Origin: SM23-28-2 sp964512285
GTDB lineage: Bacteria > Chloroflexota > Dehalococcoidia > SM23-28-2
Length of the DNA: 15,367 nucleotides
Assembly (NCBI GenBank): GCA_964512285.1
Contig: CAZEJO010000040.1
Coordinates: 1 to 15,367, forward strand
Direction of reading: 5' to 3'
The notes below the pieces were generated by a model, which was not told the origin of the DNA, did not search any database, and was given only the letters and a program-made list of their open reading frames with translations. The stretch's first letter is position 1; the number at the start of each line of letters is the position of its first letter. Below, piece after piece: positions 1 to 6,786 of the stretch. The position numbers were made by a program, and so were the translations under genes.

Positions 1-515
1 TCAGCGTCGCTGCTGCCGACGCCTGCGATCGCGTGGGCCTGGAGGTGCCGCCGTTTGACGGCGATGTTCAGCAGAAGCTGCGGGAAATCCTGCCCGCCGC
101 CGGCACCGGCCTCAGGAACCCTGTGGATATTGGCGTGCCGCTGGTGGGGGCGCGGGCCTTCGAGAGCGTCCTGGAGAGTGTCGCCTCCGCCGATTGCATC
201 GACACGATCATAGCCACGCAGGCGATGTTCCACGTCCTCGGGGGGAAATTCGGGCCGCCGCCGGACAAGCGGGAGCGGTTCCTCCAGGGTCTCGTCGGGA
301 CTCCGGCGAGGGTGAGAGACAGATTCGGCAAGCCTATTGTGATTGTCCTGCCGGTGGGTGGCGACGACCTGGGGATGATGGAGGCGGAGAAGGGGCGGCG
401 GGAGATAAGGGACCAGTATCTGAGCATGGGGATCCCCTCGTACCCCACGCTGGAGCGGGCGGCGAGGGCGGTGGCCAACGTAGCCACCTACTACGCGAAG
501 GCGGCCCAGGCGTAG
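1..515 (+). CDS. NDP-forming acyl-CoA synthetase, C-terminal part (5' truncated)
   Basis: The reading frame is open from base 3 to the TAG at 513-515, giving 170 residues; the gene begins upstream of the window. The visible part resembles the C-terminal ligase/flavodoxin-like region of acetate-CoA ligase (ADP-forming) and related acyl-CoA synthetases. It starts with the segment ADACDRVGLEVPPF, continues with a run like LREILPAAGTGLRNPVDIG, and ends with the MGIPSYPTLERAARAVANVA segment typical of the end of this subunit. Family members convert acyl-CoA plus NDP and phosphate to the acid plus NTP, or run in reverse, through a phosphohistidine. The N-terminal CoA-binding domain and the catalytic His are outside the window. 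No ATP-grasp beta domain follows, so this is either a separate alpha-type subunit or the end of a fusion with beta first. The substrate cannot be told. The family call is good; the exact activity is not determined. Confidence 0.8.
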   Translation, partial: SVAAADACDRVGLEVPPFDGDVQQKLREILPAAGTGLRNPVDIGVPLVGARAFESVLESVASADCIDTIIATQAMFHVLGGKFGPPPDKRERFLQGLVGTPARVRDRFGKPIVIVLPVGGDDLGMMEAEKGRREIRDQYLSMGIPSYPTLERAARAVANVATYYAKAAQA

Positions 516-549
516 GCGGCAGCGGGCGGCTGGAGGGCGAGGATTACCT

Positions 550-1128
550 ATGATACGAGCTGATCTGCGTAGCCTGGACAGTGCGGACGTACCGGATATG
601 GACCTCGAGCACTACGTCCCGGAGGATCCGGAGTGCTTCGGCATTTACGTTGAGGCATCCATCGGGCCGCAGGGTGCGCGGGGCGAGGATCTGTTTGGCT
701 TCATTGTCTGCACTCCGCGCTGGCTTGCGTCCGACGTTTCCGAGCGCGGGTACTTGTTCGCCCGGCATTACCTCATCCTGCCCAGCTATGACTACGGCGC
801 GCTCGTGCGAGCGATCAAAGAGTTGTTGGATGAGACTGTCAACGACCTGTGGGATCAAACAGGGGCCGTGGACTGGCAAACTTTCGCCAAGCGCCTAGCA
901 CGCTATGGGCAGTGGGAGTTTGAAGACTACATGAGCTTCGAGCAGGCCAAGGAGGCGTTTGGGCGCTTCTTGGAGCGGCACGGGGTGGATGCGGTTCGCT
1001 TCAAACAGCGGGAGGAAGAGGAAATGGCGAAGGTGATGGAAAGGCTGGGCGGCCCTGACAAGTTCACAGGAAAGGAAGCATCTGAAATCCGCGACAAACT
1101 GTTCAAGGAATTCGGGCTTCCCACCTAG
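550..1128 (+). CDS. Imm8-family immunity protein with C-terminal extension
   Basis: The protein has 192 residues. ATG at 550 follows a GGCGAGG ribosome binding site (536-542) with a 7-base gap. Residues 1 to about 125 match the Immunity protein 8 family as I know it: an opening like MIRADLRSLDSADVPDMDLE, then PEDPECFGIYVEASIGPQG, FIVCTPRWL, FARHYLILPSYDY and the closing GQWEFEDYM. Imm8 proteins are usually found beside polymorphic toxins in bacterial competition loci and are thought to neutralise the toxin in the cytoplasm; no signal peptide or membrane segment is present here. Residues 126-192 go beyond the usual end of the family and are charged and probably helical (a KQREEEEMAKVMERL segment). 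No toxin gene is adjacent: upstream is the acyl-CoA synthetase end (34 bases away) and downstream is a convergent lipoprotein gene. The role may therefore be an orphan immunity gene or a reused domain. Family call from memory of sequence pattern, not from a search. Confidence 0.75.
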   Translation: MIRADLRSLDSADVPDMDLEHYVPEDPECFGIYVEASIGPQGARGEDLFGFIVCTPRWLASDVSERGYLFARHYLILPSYDYGALVRAIKELLDETVNDLWDQTGAVDWQTFAKRLARYGQWEFEDYMSFEQAKEAFGRFLERHGVDAVRFKQREEEEMAKVMERLGGPDKFTGKEASEIRDKLFKEFGLPT

Positions 1129-1163
1129 ATGTTGAGGCGCGAGGCACCAGCGCTGTCGGGCCT

Positions 1164-1943
1164 CTACTGCGGCCAGTCGCGCCACTCCGGCGAGGTATCT
1201 CGCGGCAAGCCTAGGAAGAGGGCGTGCTGGAGCAACGCCGTGATCTGCCACTTGCCGTCCGCTGGCTGACAGTTGAGGCTGATGGCGTGCCGTGTGGGTC
1301 CCTGGCCGTCGTCGCTGAGATAGGTTACGACGATATTGCGGGGCGTCCCCGCGGCGGGCGGTGCCGAGTAGGCCAGCCCCCAGATGCGCAGCTCGCCGCT
1401 GCCCTCGCTGTCGTCCGCCTCGGGCAGATCCGAGGCGAAGATCTGAACCCAGAGTTCGCGATAGTCCTCTAGTGGCATCAGCATGCCCTCAGACGCCTCC
1501 CACCCGAAGGGGACGCCCGTGATGGTCTCTCCGATCTCCTCGGGTCCGCAGATGTAGCCCACGTCGGCCTCCTCGGCGGTGCAGAGGATGCTCTGAGTCA
1601 CAGAATTGGCGACGAAGAATTCCGCGTCCTCGTCGGCGATGGCCTGGTCCACCTGGGCGGCGAAGGTGCAGAAGGCAGGGTCGTCGTCGGGGCAGGCGGC
1701 CGCCTCCGGCGTGGGCGAGGGGACAGGCGTAGCTGCGGCGGTCGGCGTCTCGGAGACCGCTGTGGGTGTCACTGCCGAGGGCGAAGGGCTGGCCGCGGGT
1801 GGTGGAGAGGGGCTGGGGATGGCGGTCGCTGTGGCTGTAAGGGTTGGCGTTGGCGTGGTGCCATCATCGTCCTCGCAGGCGGTCGTCAGGACCGCCAGGC
1901 ATACGCCAACCAGCAGAATCATGCCGACGCTTGCCATCTTCAT
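1164..1943 (-). CDS. Putative lipoprotein of unknown function with Thr/Pro/Ser-rich linker
   Basis: The protein has 259 residues when started at the ATG at 1943-1941, which has a perfect GGAGG (1955-1951) 7 bases upstream. A longer frame back to 2036 exists, but it would put 31 charged residues before the signal peptide and starts upstream of the likely promoter. Residues 1-22 form a signal peptide ending in LTTAC, so Cys23 is probably lipidated, although Thr at -3 is not the classical lipobox. Residues 24-83 are a low-complexity Thr/Pro/Ser/Ala linker, a style common in Chloroflexota exported proteins. Residues 84-259 form a globular domain with Cys at 84, 92, 121, 132 and 225, probably partly disulfide bonded. 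I do not recognise the domain; its size and its Trp/Gly-rich C-terminal half allow an NTF2-like fold, but that is only a guess. It lies downstream of the large repeat protein on the same strand with a 160-base gap and its own promoter, and could act with it at the cell surface. Confidence 0.75.
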   Translation of the reverse strand: MKMASVGMILLVGVCLAVLTTACEDDDGTTPTPTLTATATAIPSPSPPPAASPSPSAVTPTAVSETPTAAATPVPSPTPEAAACPDDDPAFCTFAAQVDQAIADEDAEFFVANSVTQSILCTAEEADVGYICGPEEIGETITGVPFGWEASEGMLMPLEDYRELWVQIFASDLPEADDSEGSGELRIWGLAYSAPPAAGTPRNIVVTYLSDDGQGPTRHAISLNCQPADGKWQITALLQHALFLGLPRDTSPEWRDWPQ

Positions 1944-1979
1944 TGGGCCGCCTCCATGCCAGGTATCGTCTTCGTCCGC

Positions 1980-2008
1980 ATCGTACTCGCGGGCGCGGAG
2001 GTTGGCAA
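1980..2008 (-). promoter_or_regulatory. Probable promoter of the lipoprotein gene
   Basis: On the minus strand TTGCCA (2008-2003) is followed by 17 bases and TACGAT (1985-1980). It places the transcript start near 1973, about 30 bases before the chosen start codon at 1943, and downstream of the longest possible start at 2036. The -35 is close to consensus, the -10 only moderate. Confidence 0.45.
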
Positions 2009-2103
2009 GGATAGAGACATAGCCATCGCCAACCACACGATGGCGTCGGCCAGCAGCAGAGCGGCTGGGGGCTATCTCAGGCTAGGACGCACAGCGCAGC
2101 ACG

Positions 2104-5100
2104 CTACCTGCAGCTCTCCCCGATCCTGCCCGCGTACGTGAACACGTCGCCGGTCACGCTGATGTCGCCACTCGCGTCCAGGTCCAGGCGCTGCAACCAG
2201 TTGGGGCCGCCCAGTGTGGCCCCGATGCGACCGACGTAGTTGAACACGTCGCCGGTGACCGAGATGTCGCAGCTCTGGTCGATGTCCAGCGGCCAGGCGT
2301 CGTCCGACGGGCCGTCGGGGCAGGCGTTCAGCGGGTCAGTGCCCACGTACAGCTCGACCGTGTCCCGGAAGCCATCGGCGTCGGCGTCGCTATCATCGCA
2401 GGCGTCGCCCACGCCGTCCCCGTCGAAGTCGGCCTGGTCAGTGTTGGGCACCGCCGGGCAGTTGTCGGGGCCTGCCACGATGGGGCTGTCACCGTCAGGG
2501 TCGATGGGGCCATCCGATACGCCGTCGCCATCGCAGTCCGGGTTGATCGGGCAGGGGTCAAAGGCGTCGGACAGGCCGTCGCTGTCGGCATCCAGTTCAG
2601 CGCTTGCGTCATCCATCACCGACAGTAGCTTGTGGCTGCTGTTGTTGGCGAGGTCGGGGTCGGACACATACGGCGTCGCCACGTCGATGGCGTTGTCGAA
2701 AACGAAGGTCTTCAGGCCCGTCTCCGAGCAGTTGACGGTCCACACCTCGTTCACCACCTGGTCGACGCTGACGGGCACGTCACTGACCGAATCGGGTACA
2801 TCCTTCTCGACAACTGTGCAGCCGGTGGGTGCAGCAGCAATAGCATCGATGGCGATGTCCACAGGTTCCCAGGGGCCGTTGTTGTGGAGCACCTTCTGCA
2901 GGGTGACATCCACGTCTACACCTAGGTCCACCTTGGTGGGTGGGTCGACGAAACTTGTGCTGACGATCTTGACGTCGGCCTGGCCCACGGAATTCACGAC
3001 CAGCTCCGTCGTAGCCGAGTCGTTATCGGGCTCTGGATCAGTCACGTAGGGTTCTTTCAGCTCAACCGTGTCGTCGAAGACGAACGTGAACTGGCCTGGC
3101 TCGGAGCAGTGGATGGTAAAGGGCTCGTGGTGCAGTATGTCCACGCTCACCGGCACGTTGTGGAACTGCTGGACGTGAACCTCAGGCTCCACGGTGCAGC
3201 CCGTGGGCGCGGTGACGATGGTCTCTGTGGAGACTTCCACCGGCTCCCAGGGGCCGTTGTTGTGGATGATCTTGTCCAGGACGACCAGCACGTCCTCGCT
3301 GGGCGCGATCTCGATCGGCGCGTTCTCCACGTATTGGTCGACCACCTTCATGTCGGAGATTCCGCCAAAGGTGACGCTGGGCTCGCTGGAGGCGAAGTTG
3401 TTGCCTAGGTCAGGATCGACCACATGTGGTGTTGTCACAGCGATGGAGTTGTCGAAGCGGAAGGTCTTGACACCTCCCTCAGCGCAGTGGATGGTCCAGA
3501 CCTCGTCCACGACCACGTTGCTGCTCACGGGCAGGCTGGCCGACGTGAGGTTGCCGGGATCGGGAGTGGCTGTGCAGCCTGGCGCTAGGGATGTGTCGAC
3601 GCTGGCAGAGATGCTCACGTCGACGGGGCCGTAGCCGCCGTTGTTGTGCAAAGTCTTGTGCAGAGTAACGTCAACGTCCTCGCTGACGGGCGCCTGGCTG
3701 GGCAGACCGACGACGCTCTGGCCGCTGATCTTGACGTCGGCCTCGGCGATGGCGGTGACGGTGAGTCCAGTGGAGGCGGCGTTGTTAGCGGGCGAGGGGT
3801 CCTCTACGTGGAGGGTGGTGATGGCGATAGAGTTGTCGAAGGAGAAGGAGTGCTCGCTGGGCTCATCGCAGTGCAGCGTCCAGGCCTCGTCCACGACCAC
3901 GTCGGTGCTGACGGGTAGGCTGGCGGATGTGGGGTTGCCCGGGGCGGGAGTGGCGGAACAGTCGGCAGGAGCGGAAGCGCTAGCAGCGATGCTGACGTCG
4001 ACGGGGCCGTAGCCGCCGTTGTTGTGCAGGGTCTTGCGCAGGGTAACGTCAACGTCCTGGCTGACGGCTATCTCGGTGGGCGGGTCGATGAGCTGCTGGC
4101 CGCTGATCTTGACGTCGGCTTGGGTCCAAACCGTCACCGGCAGCTCGGTGTGGGCCTGGTTGTTCGATGGCTCCGGGTCGCGGACGTGAATGGTATCCAT
4201 CTGCAGCTCGTTATCGAAGGTGAAGGTGTGCGAGGACTGAGTTGAGCAGTGGATGATGTAGTCTTCGCTCCTGACCACGTCCACACTGTGGGGCAGGACA
4301 ACGTCCTCACTGATCGGGTCGCTGGGGGTTACCGTACAGTCGGGGGGCGCGCTGGCCGTTCTGAGGATTTCCACCGTTACGTCCCCTGCGTACGGCCCAT
4401 TGTTGTGGAGAACCTTTTGCACCGTTATCGGCACATCCTGCGACACGTCGATGTCCGTGGGCGCGTTGATTATCTGTTGGCTCACGATCTTTGCATCCGC
4501 CGTGCCCCAAACGTGGATGGAGGGCAACAAGCGGGACTGCTCATTGTTGGCTGGCTGGGGGTCGAGGACGTGCGGGTCCTTGACGGTGATGCGGTTGTGG
4601 AACCACCACGTGTGCAAGCAGTGCGTCGCGCAGTGAATCGTGAACTCCTGCTCTATGGTCTGCGTCTCGTCAGCCGCCAGCACGACCTGCTGGCTGGTGG
4701 GGCTGGGCAAGACGATGCAGTCGGTCGGTGCCTCGATCCACCCCTCGAACTCCGCCTCCACCGGCCCGTAGGGGCCATTATTGTGCACGTCGGTCTCGAG
4801 GGTGACCACAACGTCCTCGCTGACGTCGATGTTGCTGGGCCAGTCCACAGTCCTCTGATCCAGGATCTTCAGGTCGGCCTGGGCGATGGCCGGCACCGTC
4901 CATTCGGTGTGGGCCGTGTTGTTGGCGCTGTTGGGATCAGTGACGTGCGCGTCCTTGACGCTGATCACATTGTCGAAGGTGAAGGTGTGCTCGCTGGGCT
5001 CGGAGCAGTGAATGGTGAAGGGCTCGGTGTGGGTGACGTCTAGGCCAACCGGCACGTCGTGAATCTGCTCGATGTGGACGCCAGGCGTGACCTGGCAGTC

Positions 5101-6375
5101 AGGCGAAGCTGTGGCGGTCTTGACTGTCTGGAGCTCTACCGGCCCGTACGACCCATTGTTGTGGATGGTCTTCTTGACATTGATGGGGACGTCTTCGCTG
5201 ACCGGTATCTCCAGCGGGGCGGGGAGTGAGGGTTCGCTCAGCTCGCAGATTGTGTTGCCGTTGAGGTCTTCGCAGCCCTCGATCCATTGTGTAACGATCT
5301 TGGCGTCGGCCACCGTCCAGGCGTTGACGGTCAGTTCGCTGGTGGCCGAGTTGTTGGCGAGAACGGGGTCCACGATGTCCGGGTCCTTGGGGGCAATGGT
5401 GTTCTCGATCACGAAGGGCCCGTGGGTGCTGGGCTCGGAGCAGTGGATGGTGAACAGTTCCGTGTGCTCGACGTCGACCGATACGTCCAGGATGACCTGG
5501 TCGCTGTCGTCAGTTGGCACAATGGTGCAGCCCGCCGGTGCGCTGGCCGTCTTGGTGATGTCGACGTCTATTGGGCCTACCGGGCCGTTGTTGTGGAGGA
5601 CCTTCTTGACGCAGATCTGGACGTCGCTGCTGACATCGATGTCGGTTGGTGCTGGGTCGACGCAGTTGTCCGCGAGAAGCTCCTGGCTGACGATCTTCAG
5701 GTCAGCACCACCAAGAGTGGGAGGATCTGTTGAGTACAGTGTGGCATTGGTGACCCCGAGTTGCCCGTACGTGCCGAAGTTGCTCCACTTGGGTCCGATA
5801 CACTTGATCTCGATCACCAAGGTGGTGGGGTAAGGCGAGATGCCCGTCCCGGGGTAGATGTCACTTCCGCTGATCACTGGGGTACGGCTACTGGCGGCAG
5901 GATTGACGAGGTCAATCGTGTGGGTCACCCAGATCTCGGACGTGGGCTCGCCCGTGTCATACGTGTAGAGCAGAGTTCCGTTGACGTAGACCTCAAAGGA
6001 GTCGTCCGGAAGTGCTTGGCCATCGAGCACATCCAGGACGAGAGTGCCCAACTGGTAGCCCATGGGGTTGGTCAGAGTCAGAAAGGCCGATCTCTCTGAA
6101 TCATCGCCACCTAGCGGCTCCGTCGGAGACCAGGTCACCCTAAGGGTGCCGTCGGAGCTGCCGCCGCCCCAGTTGCCGCCGGAGGTCGCTGGCTCGATGG
6201 GGCCCCAGCCAGAAAGTGCGTGGCCGGTCTCGCTCGCCGGAAGGCCAACGTCAACGGAATCAACGAGCACGGGGGCCGAGTCCGCGCTGACGCCGTGCTG
6301 GCCGGATAGGAGGCTCAACCCCACTACCACGCAGGCTAGCAAAGCTAGGAATGACAGAACTGCAATGCGTCTCAT
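2104..6375 (-). CDS. Giant secreted repeat protein: 8 tandem beta-sandwich-like repeats, TSP3-like calcium loops, dockerin-like C-terminus
   Basis: The protein has 1423 residues. The start ATG (6375-6373) has GGAGG at 6385-6381 with 5 bases between. Residues 1-31 are a signal peptide (MRRIAVLSFLALLACVVVGL, then cleavage near GVSA). Residues about 35-220 form a beta-rich domain of unknown family. Residues 224-1253 are eight tandem repeats of about 126 residues, beginning at 224, 356, 500, 626, 753, 879, 1007 and 1133. Each opens with ADxKI, then has a variant of HNNGPYGPV, two conserved Cys (in P-x-C-T and IHC contexts), FxFDN, and an end like DPxxANN. The pattern recalls CARDB and DUF11 adhesin-type domains but is more regular. 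Residues 1263-1355 hold Asp-rich loops (DSDGLSD, DCDGDGVSDG, DFDGDGVGD, DADGF) like thrombospondin type 3 repeats. Residues 1364-1419 contain two copies of DISVTGDVFxYxGRIG 34 residues apart, a dockerin-like duplicated calcium-binding motif. It is probably a calcium-dependent surface adhesin or scaffold-bound protein; the partner is unknown. No sortase signal or membrane anchor is present. Confidence 0.85.
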   Translation of the reverse strand: MRRIAVLSFLALLACVVVGLSLLSGQHGVSADSAPVLVDSVDVGLPASETGHALSGWGPIEPATSGGNWGGGSSDGTLRVTWSPTEPLGGDDSERSAFLTLTNPMGYQLGTLVLDVLDGQALPDDSFEVYVNGTLLYTYDTGEPTSEIWVTHTIDLVNPAASSRTPVISGSDIYPGTGISPYPTTLVIEIKCIGPKWSNFGTYGQLGVTNATLYSTDPPTLGGADLKIVSQELLADNCVDPAPTDIDVSSDVQICVKKVLHNNGPVGPIDVDITKTASAPAGCTIVPTDDSDQVILDVSVDVEHTELFTIHCSEPSTHGPFVIENTIAPKDPDIVDPVLANNSATSELTVNAWTVADAKIVTQWIEGCEDLNGNTICELSEPSLPAPLEIPVSEDVPINVKKTIHNNGSYGPVELQTVKTATASPDCQVTPGVHIEQIHDVPVGLDVTHTEPFTIHCSEPSEHTFTFDNVISVKDAHVTDPNSANNTAHTEWTVPAIAQADLKILDQRTVDWPSNIDVSEDVVVTLETDVHNNGPYGPVEAEFEGWIEAPTDCIVLPSPTSQQVVLAADETQTIEQEFTIHCATHCLHTWWFHNRITVKDPHVLDPQPANNEQSRLLPSIHVWGTADAKIVSQQIINAPTDIDVSQDVPITVQKVLHNNGPYAGDVTVEILRTASAPPDCTVTPSDPISEDVVLPHSVDVVRSEDYIIHCSTQSSHTFTFDNELQMDTIHVRDPEPSNNQAHTELPVTVWTQADVKISGQQLIDPPTEIAVSQDVDVTLRKTLHNNGGYGPVDVSIAASASAPADCSATPAPGNPTSASLPVSTDVVVDEAWTLHCDEPSEHSFSFDNSIAITTLHVEDPSPANNAASTGLTVTAIAEADVKISGQSVVGLPSQAPVSEDVDVTLHKTLHNNGGYGPVDVSISASVDTSLAPGCTATPDPGNLTSASLPVSSNVVVDEVWTIHCAEGGVKTFRFDNSIAVTTPHVVDPDLGNNFASSEPSVTFGGISDMKVVDQYVENAPIEIAPSEDVLVVLDKIIHNNGPWEPVEVSTETIVTAPTGCTVEPEVHVQQFHNVPVSVDILHHEPFTIHCSEPGQFTFVFDDTVELKEPYVTDPEPDNDSATTELVVNSVGQADVKIVSTSFVDPPTKVDLGVDVDVTLQKVLHNNGPWEPVDIAIDAIAAAPTGCTVVEKDVPDSVSDVPVSVDQVVNEVWTVNCSETGLKTFVFDNAIDVATPYVSDPDLANNSSHKLLSVMDDASAELDADSDGLSDAFDPCPINPDCDGDGVSDGPIDPDGDSPIVAGPDNCPAVPNTDQADFDGDGVGDACDDSDADADGFRDTVELYVGTDPLNACPDGPSDDAWPLDIDQSCDISVTGDVFNYVGRIGATLGGPNWLQRLDLDASGDISVTGDVFTYAGRIGESCR
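2617..5706 (-). repeat. Eight tandem ~126-codon repeats inside the giant secreted protein
   Basis: Repeat starts on the minus strand are at 5706, 5310, 4878, 4500, 4119, 3741, 3357 and 2979, with the last ending near 2617. Periods are mostly 126-128 codons; repeats 1 and 2 are longer (132 and 144). Repeats 5 and 6 are the closest pair: a 34-base stretch at 3617-3650 recurs exactly at 3995-4028, a shift of 378 bases or 126 codons, which points to recent duplication or gene conversion. All eight carry the two-Cys pattern. Repeats 1 and 2 each add a further pair (238/255 and 368/377), consistent with extra disulfides. Confidence 0.85.
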
Positions 6376-6407
6376 TTTCCCCTCCCTCTCTCAGTGTGAT
6401 GCGGGCC

Positions 6408-6645
6408 GGCGGTCTATATCGCCGCCCACAATCGTACGGGCGTCGTCGACACTCGCGCCAGCTCGAAGAGCTGTTGCTGGAGGATGCTGCAGTCGGTCAA
6501 CGACGGGCAAAGGCTTCGGGAAATCTGCCAGCGGATGCGAAGGGCTAGGCCGCCGTGATCGGGGCGTGCCCTGCTGACTAGCCATTCGCACCATTAGCTA
6601 GACCCCTGTCCAGGCCGACAAGGAATCGACTCTATGCGGATAGAG
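6408..6645 (-). other. Structured 5' leader of the giant protein gene
   Basis: If the promoter at 6680-6653 is used, the transcript has about 270 untranslated bases. I see three inverted repeats in it. CTCTAT/ATAGAG with a 4-base loop (6630-6645) falls at the very start of the RNA. CAGCTC/GAGCTG with a 3-base loop lies at 6459-6473. GGCGG/CCGCC with a 9-base loop (6408-6426) sits about 22 bases before the ribosome binding site. The leader could stabilise the mRNA or control translation. I do not recognise a known riboswitch family in it. A 67-codon frame within it (6594-6391) has no convincing ribosome binding site or protein-like composition. Confidence 0.35.
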
Positions 6646-6652
6646 CACAGCA

Positions 6653-6680
6653 ATTGTAAACGCTGGTGTCGTTTTGTCAA
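6653..6680 (-). promoter_or_regulatory. Consensus sigma-70-type promoter for the giant protein gene
   Basis: On the minus strand a perfect TTGACA (6680-6675) is followed by 16 bases and TACAAT (6658-6653). Transcription would start near 6646 and run into the giant secreted protein gene after a long leader. It is the best -35 box in the window, suggesting strong expression of the surface protein. Confidence 0.65.
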
Positions 6681-6746
6681 GTGTTTTCGGGGGCTATTTG
6701 ACGACGCATTGCTGAGCGTGACGCTATGACAGGATGCGGGGCGGCT

Positions 6747-6779
6747 GCGGCTTGGCTTCCTACGGACGCGGCCAGCCGC
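6747..6779 (-). terminator. Possible hairpin after the substrate-binding protein gene
   Basis: Just past the TAA at 6789-6787, bases 6747-6756 can pair with 6771-6779 (about nine pairs and one bulge, loop of 14 bases). There is no run of T after it on the minus strand, so it is not a standard intrinsic terminator; it may protect the 3' end or only be chance in GC-rich DNA. Confidence 0.25.
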
Positions 6780-6786
6780 GCCCGCC

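Noticed and set aside
1141..1164. Hairpin GAGGC/GCCTC between the convergent Imm8 and lipoprotein genes as a terminator
   Set aside because: The stem is short with a bulge, has no T run on either side and overlaps the lipoprotein stop codon.
1944..2036. Longer start for the lipoprotein gene at 2036
   Set aside because: It adds charged residues before the signal peptide and lies upstream of the likely promoter, while ATG 1943 has a perfect GGAGG.
2617..5706. Regularly spaced repeats as a CRISPR array
   Set aside because: The period is about 378 bases, and the repeats are diverged and in frame within a protein gene.
2240..5833. Many long plus-strand open frames opposite the giant repeat protein
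   Set aside because: They are antisense shadows of a GC-rich repeated gene; their translations are Ser/Thr- or Val/Gly-rich low-complexity and repeat with the same period.
6391..6594. 67-codon frame in the leader of the giant protein
   Set aside because: There is no ribosome site, the composition is Arg/Pro/Ser-rich, and it overlaps the leader hairpins.
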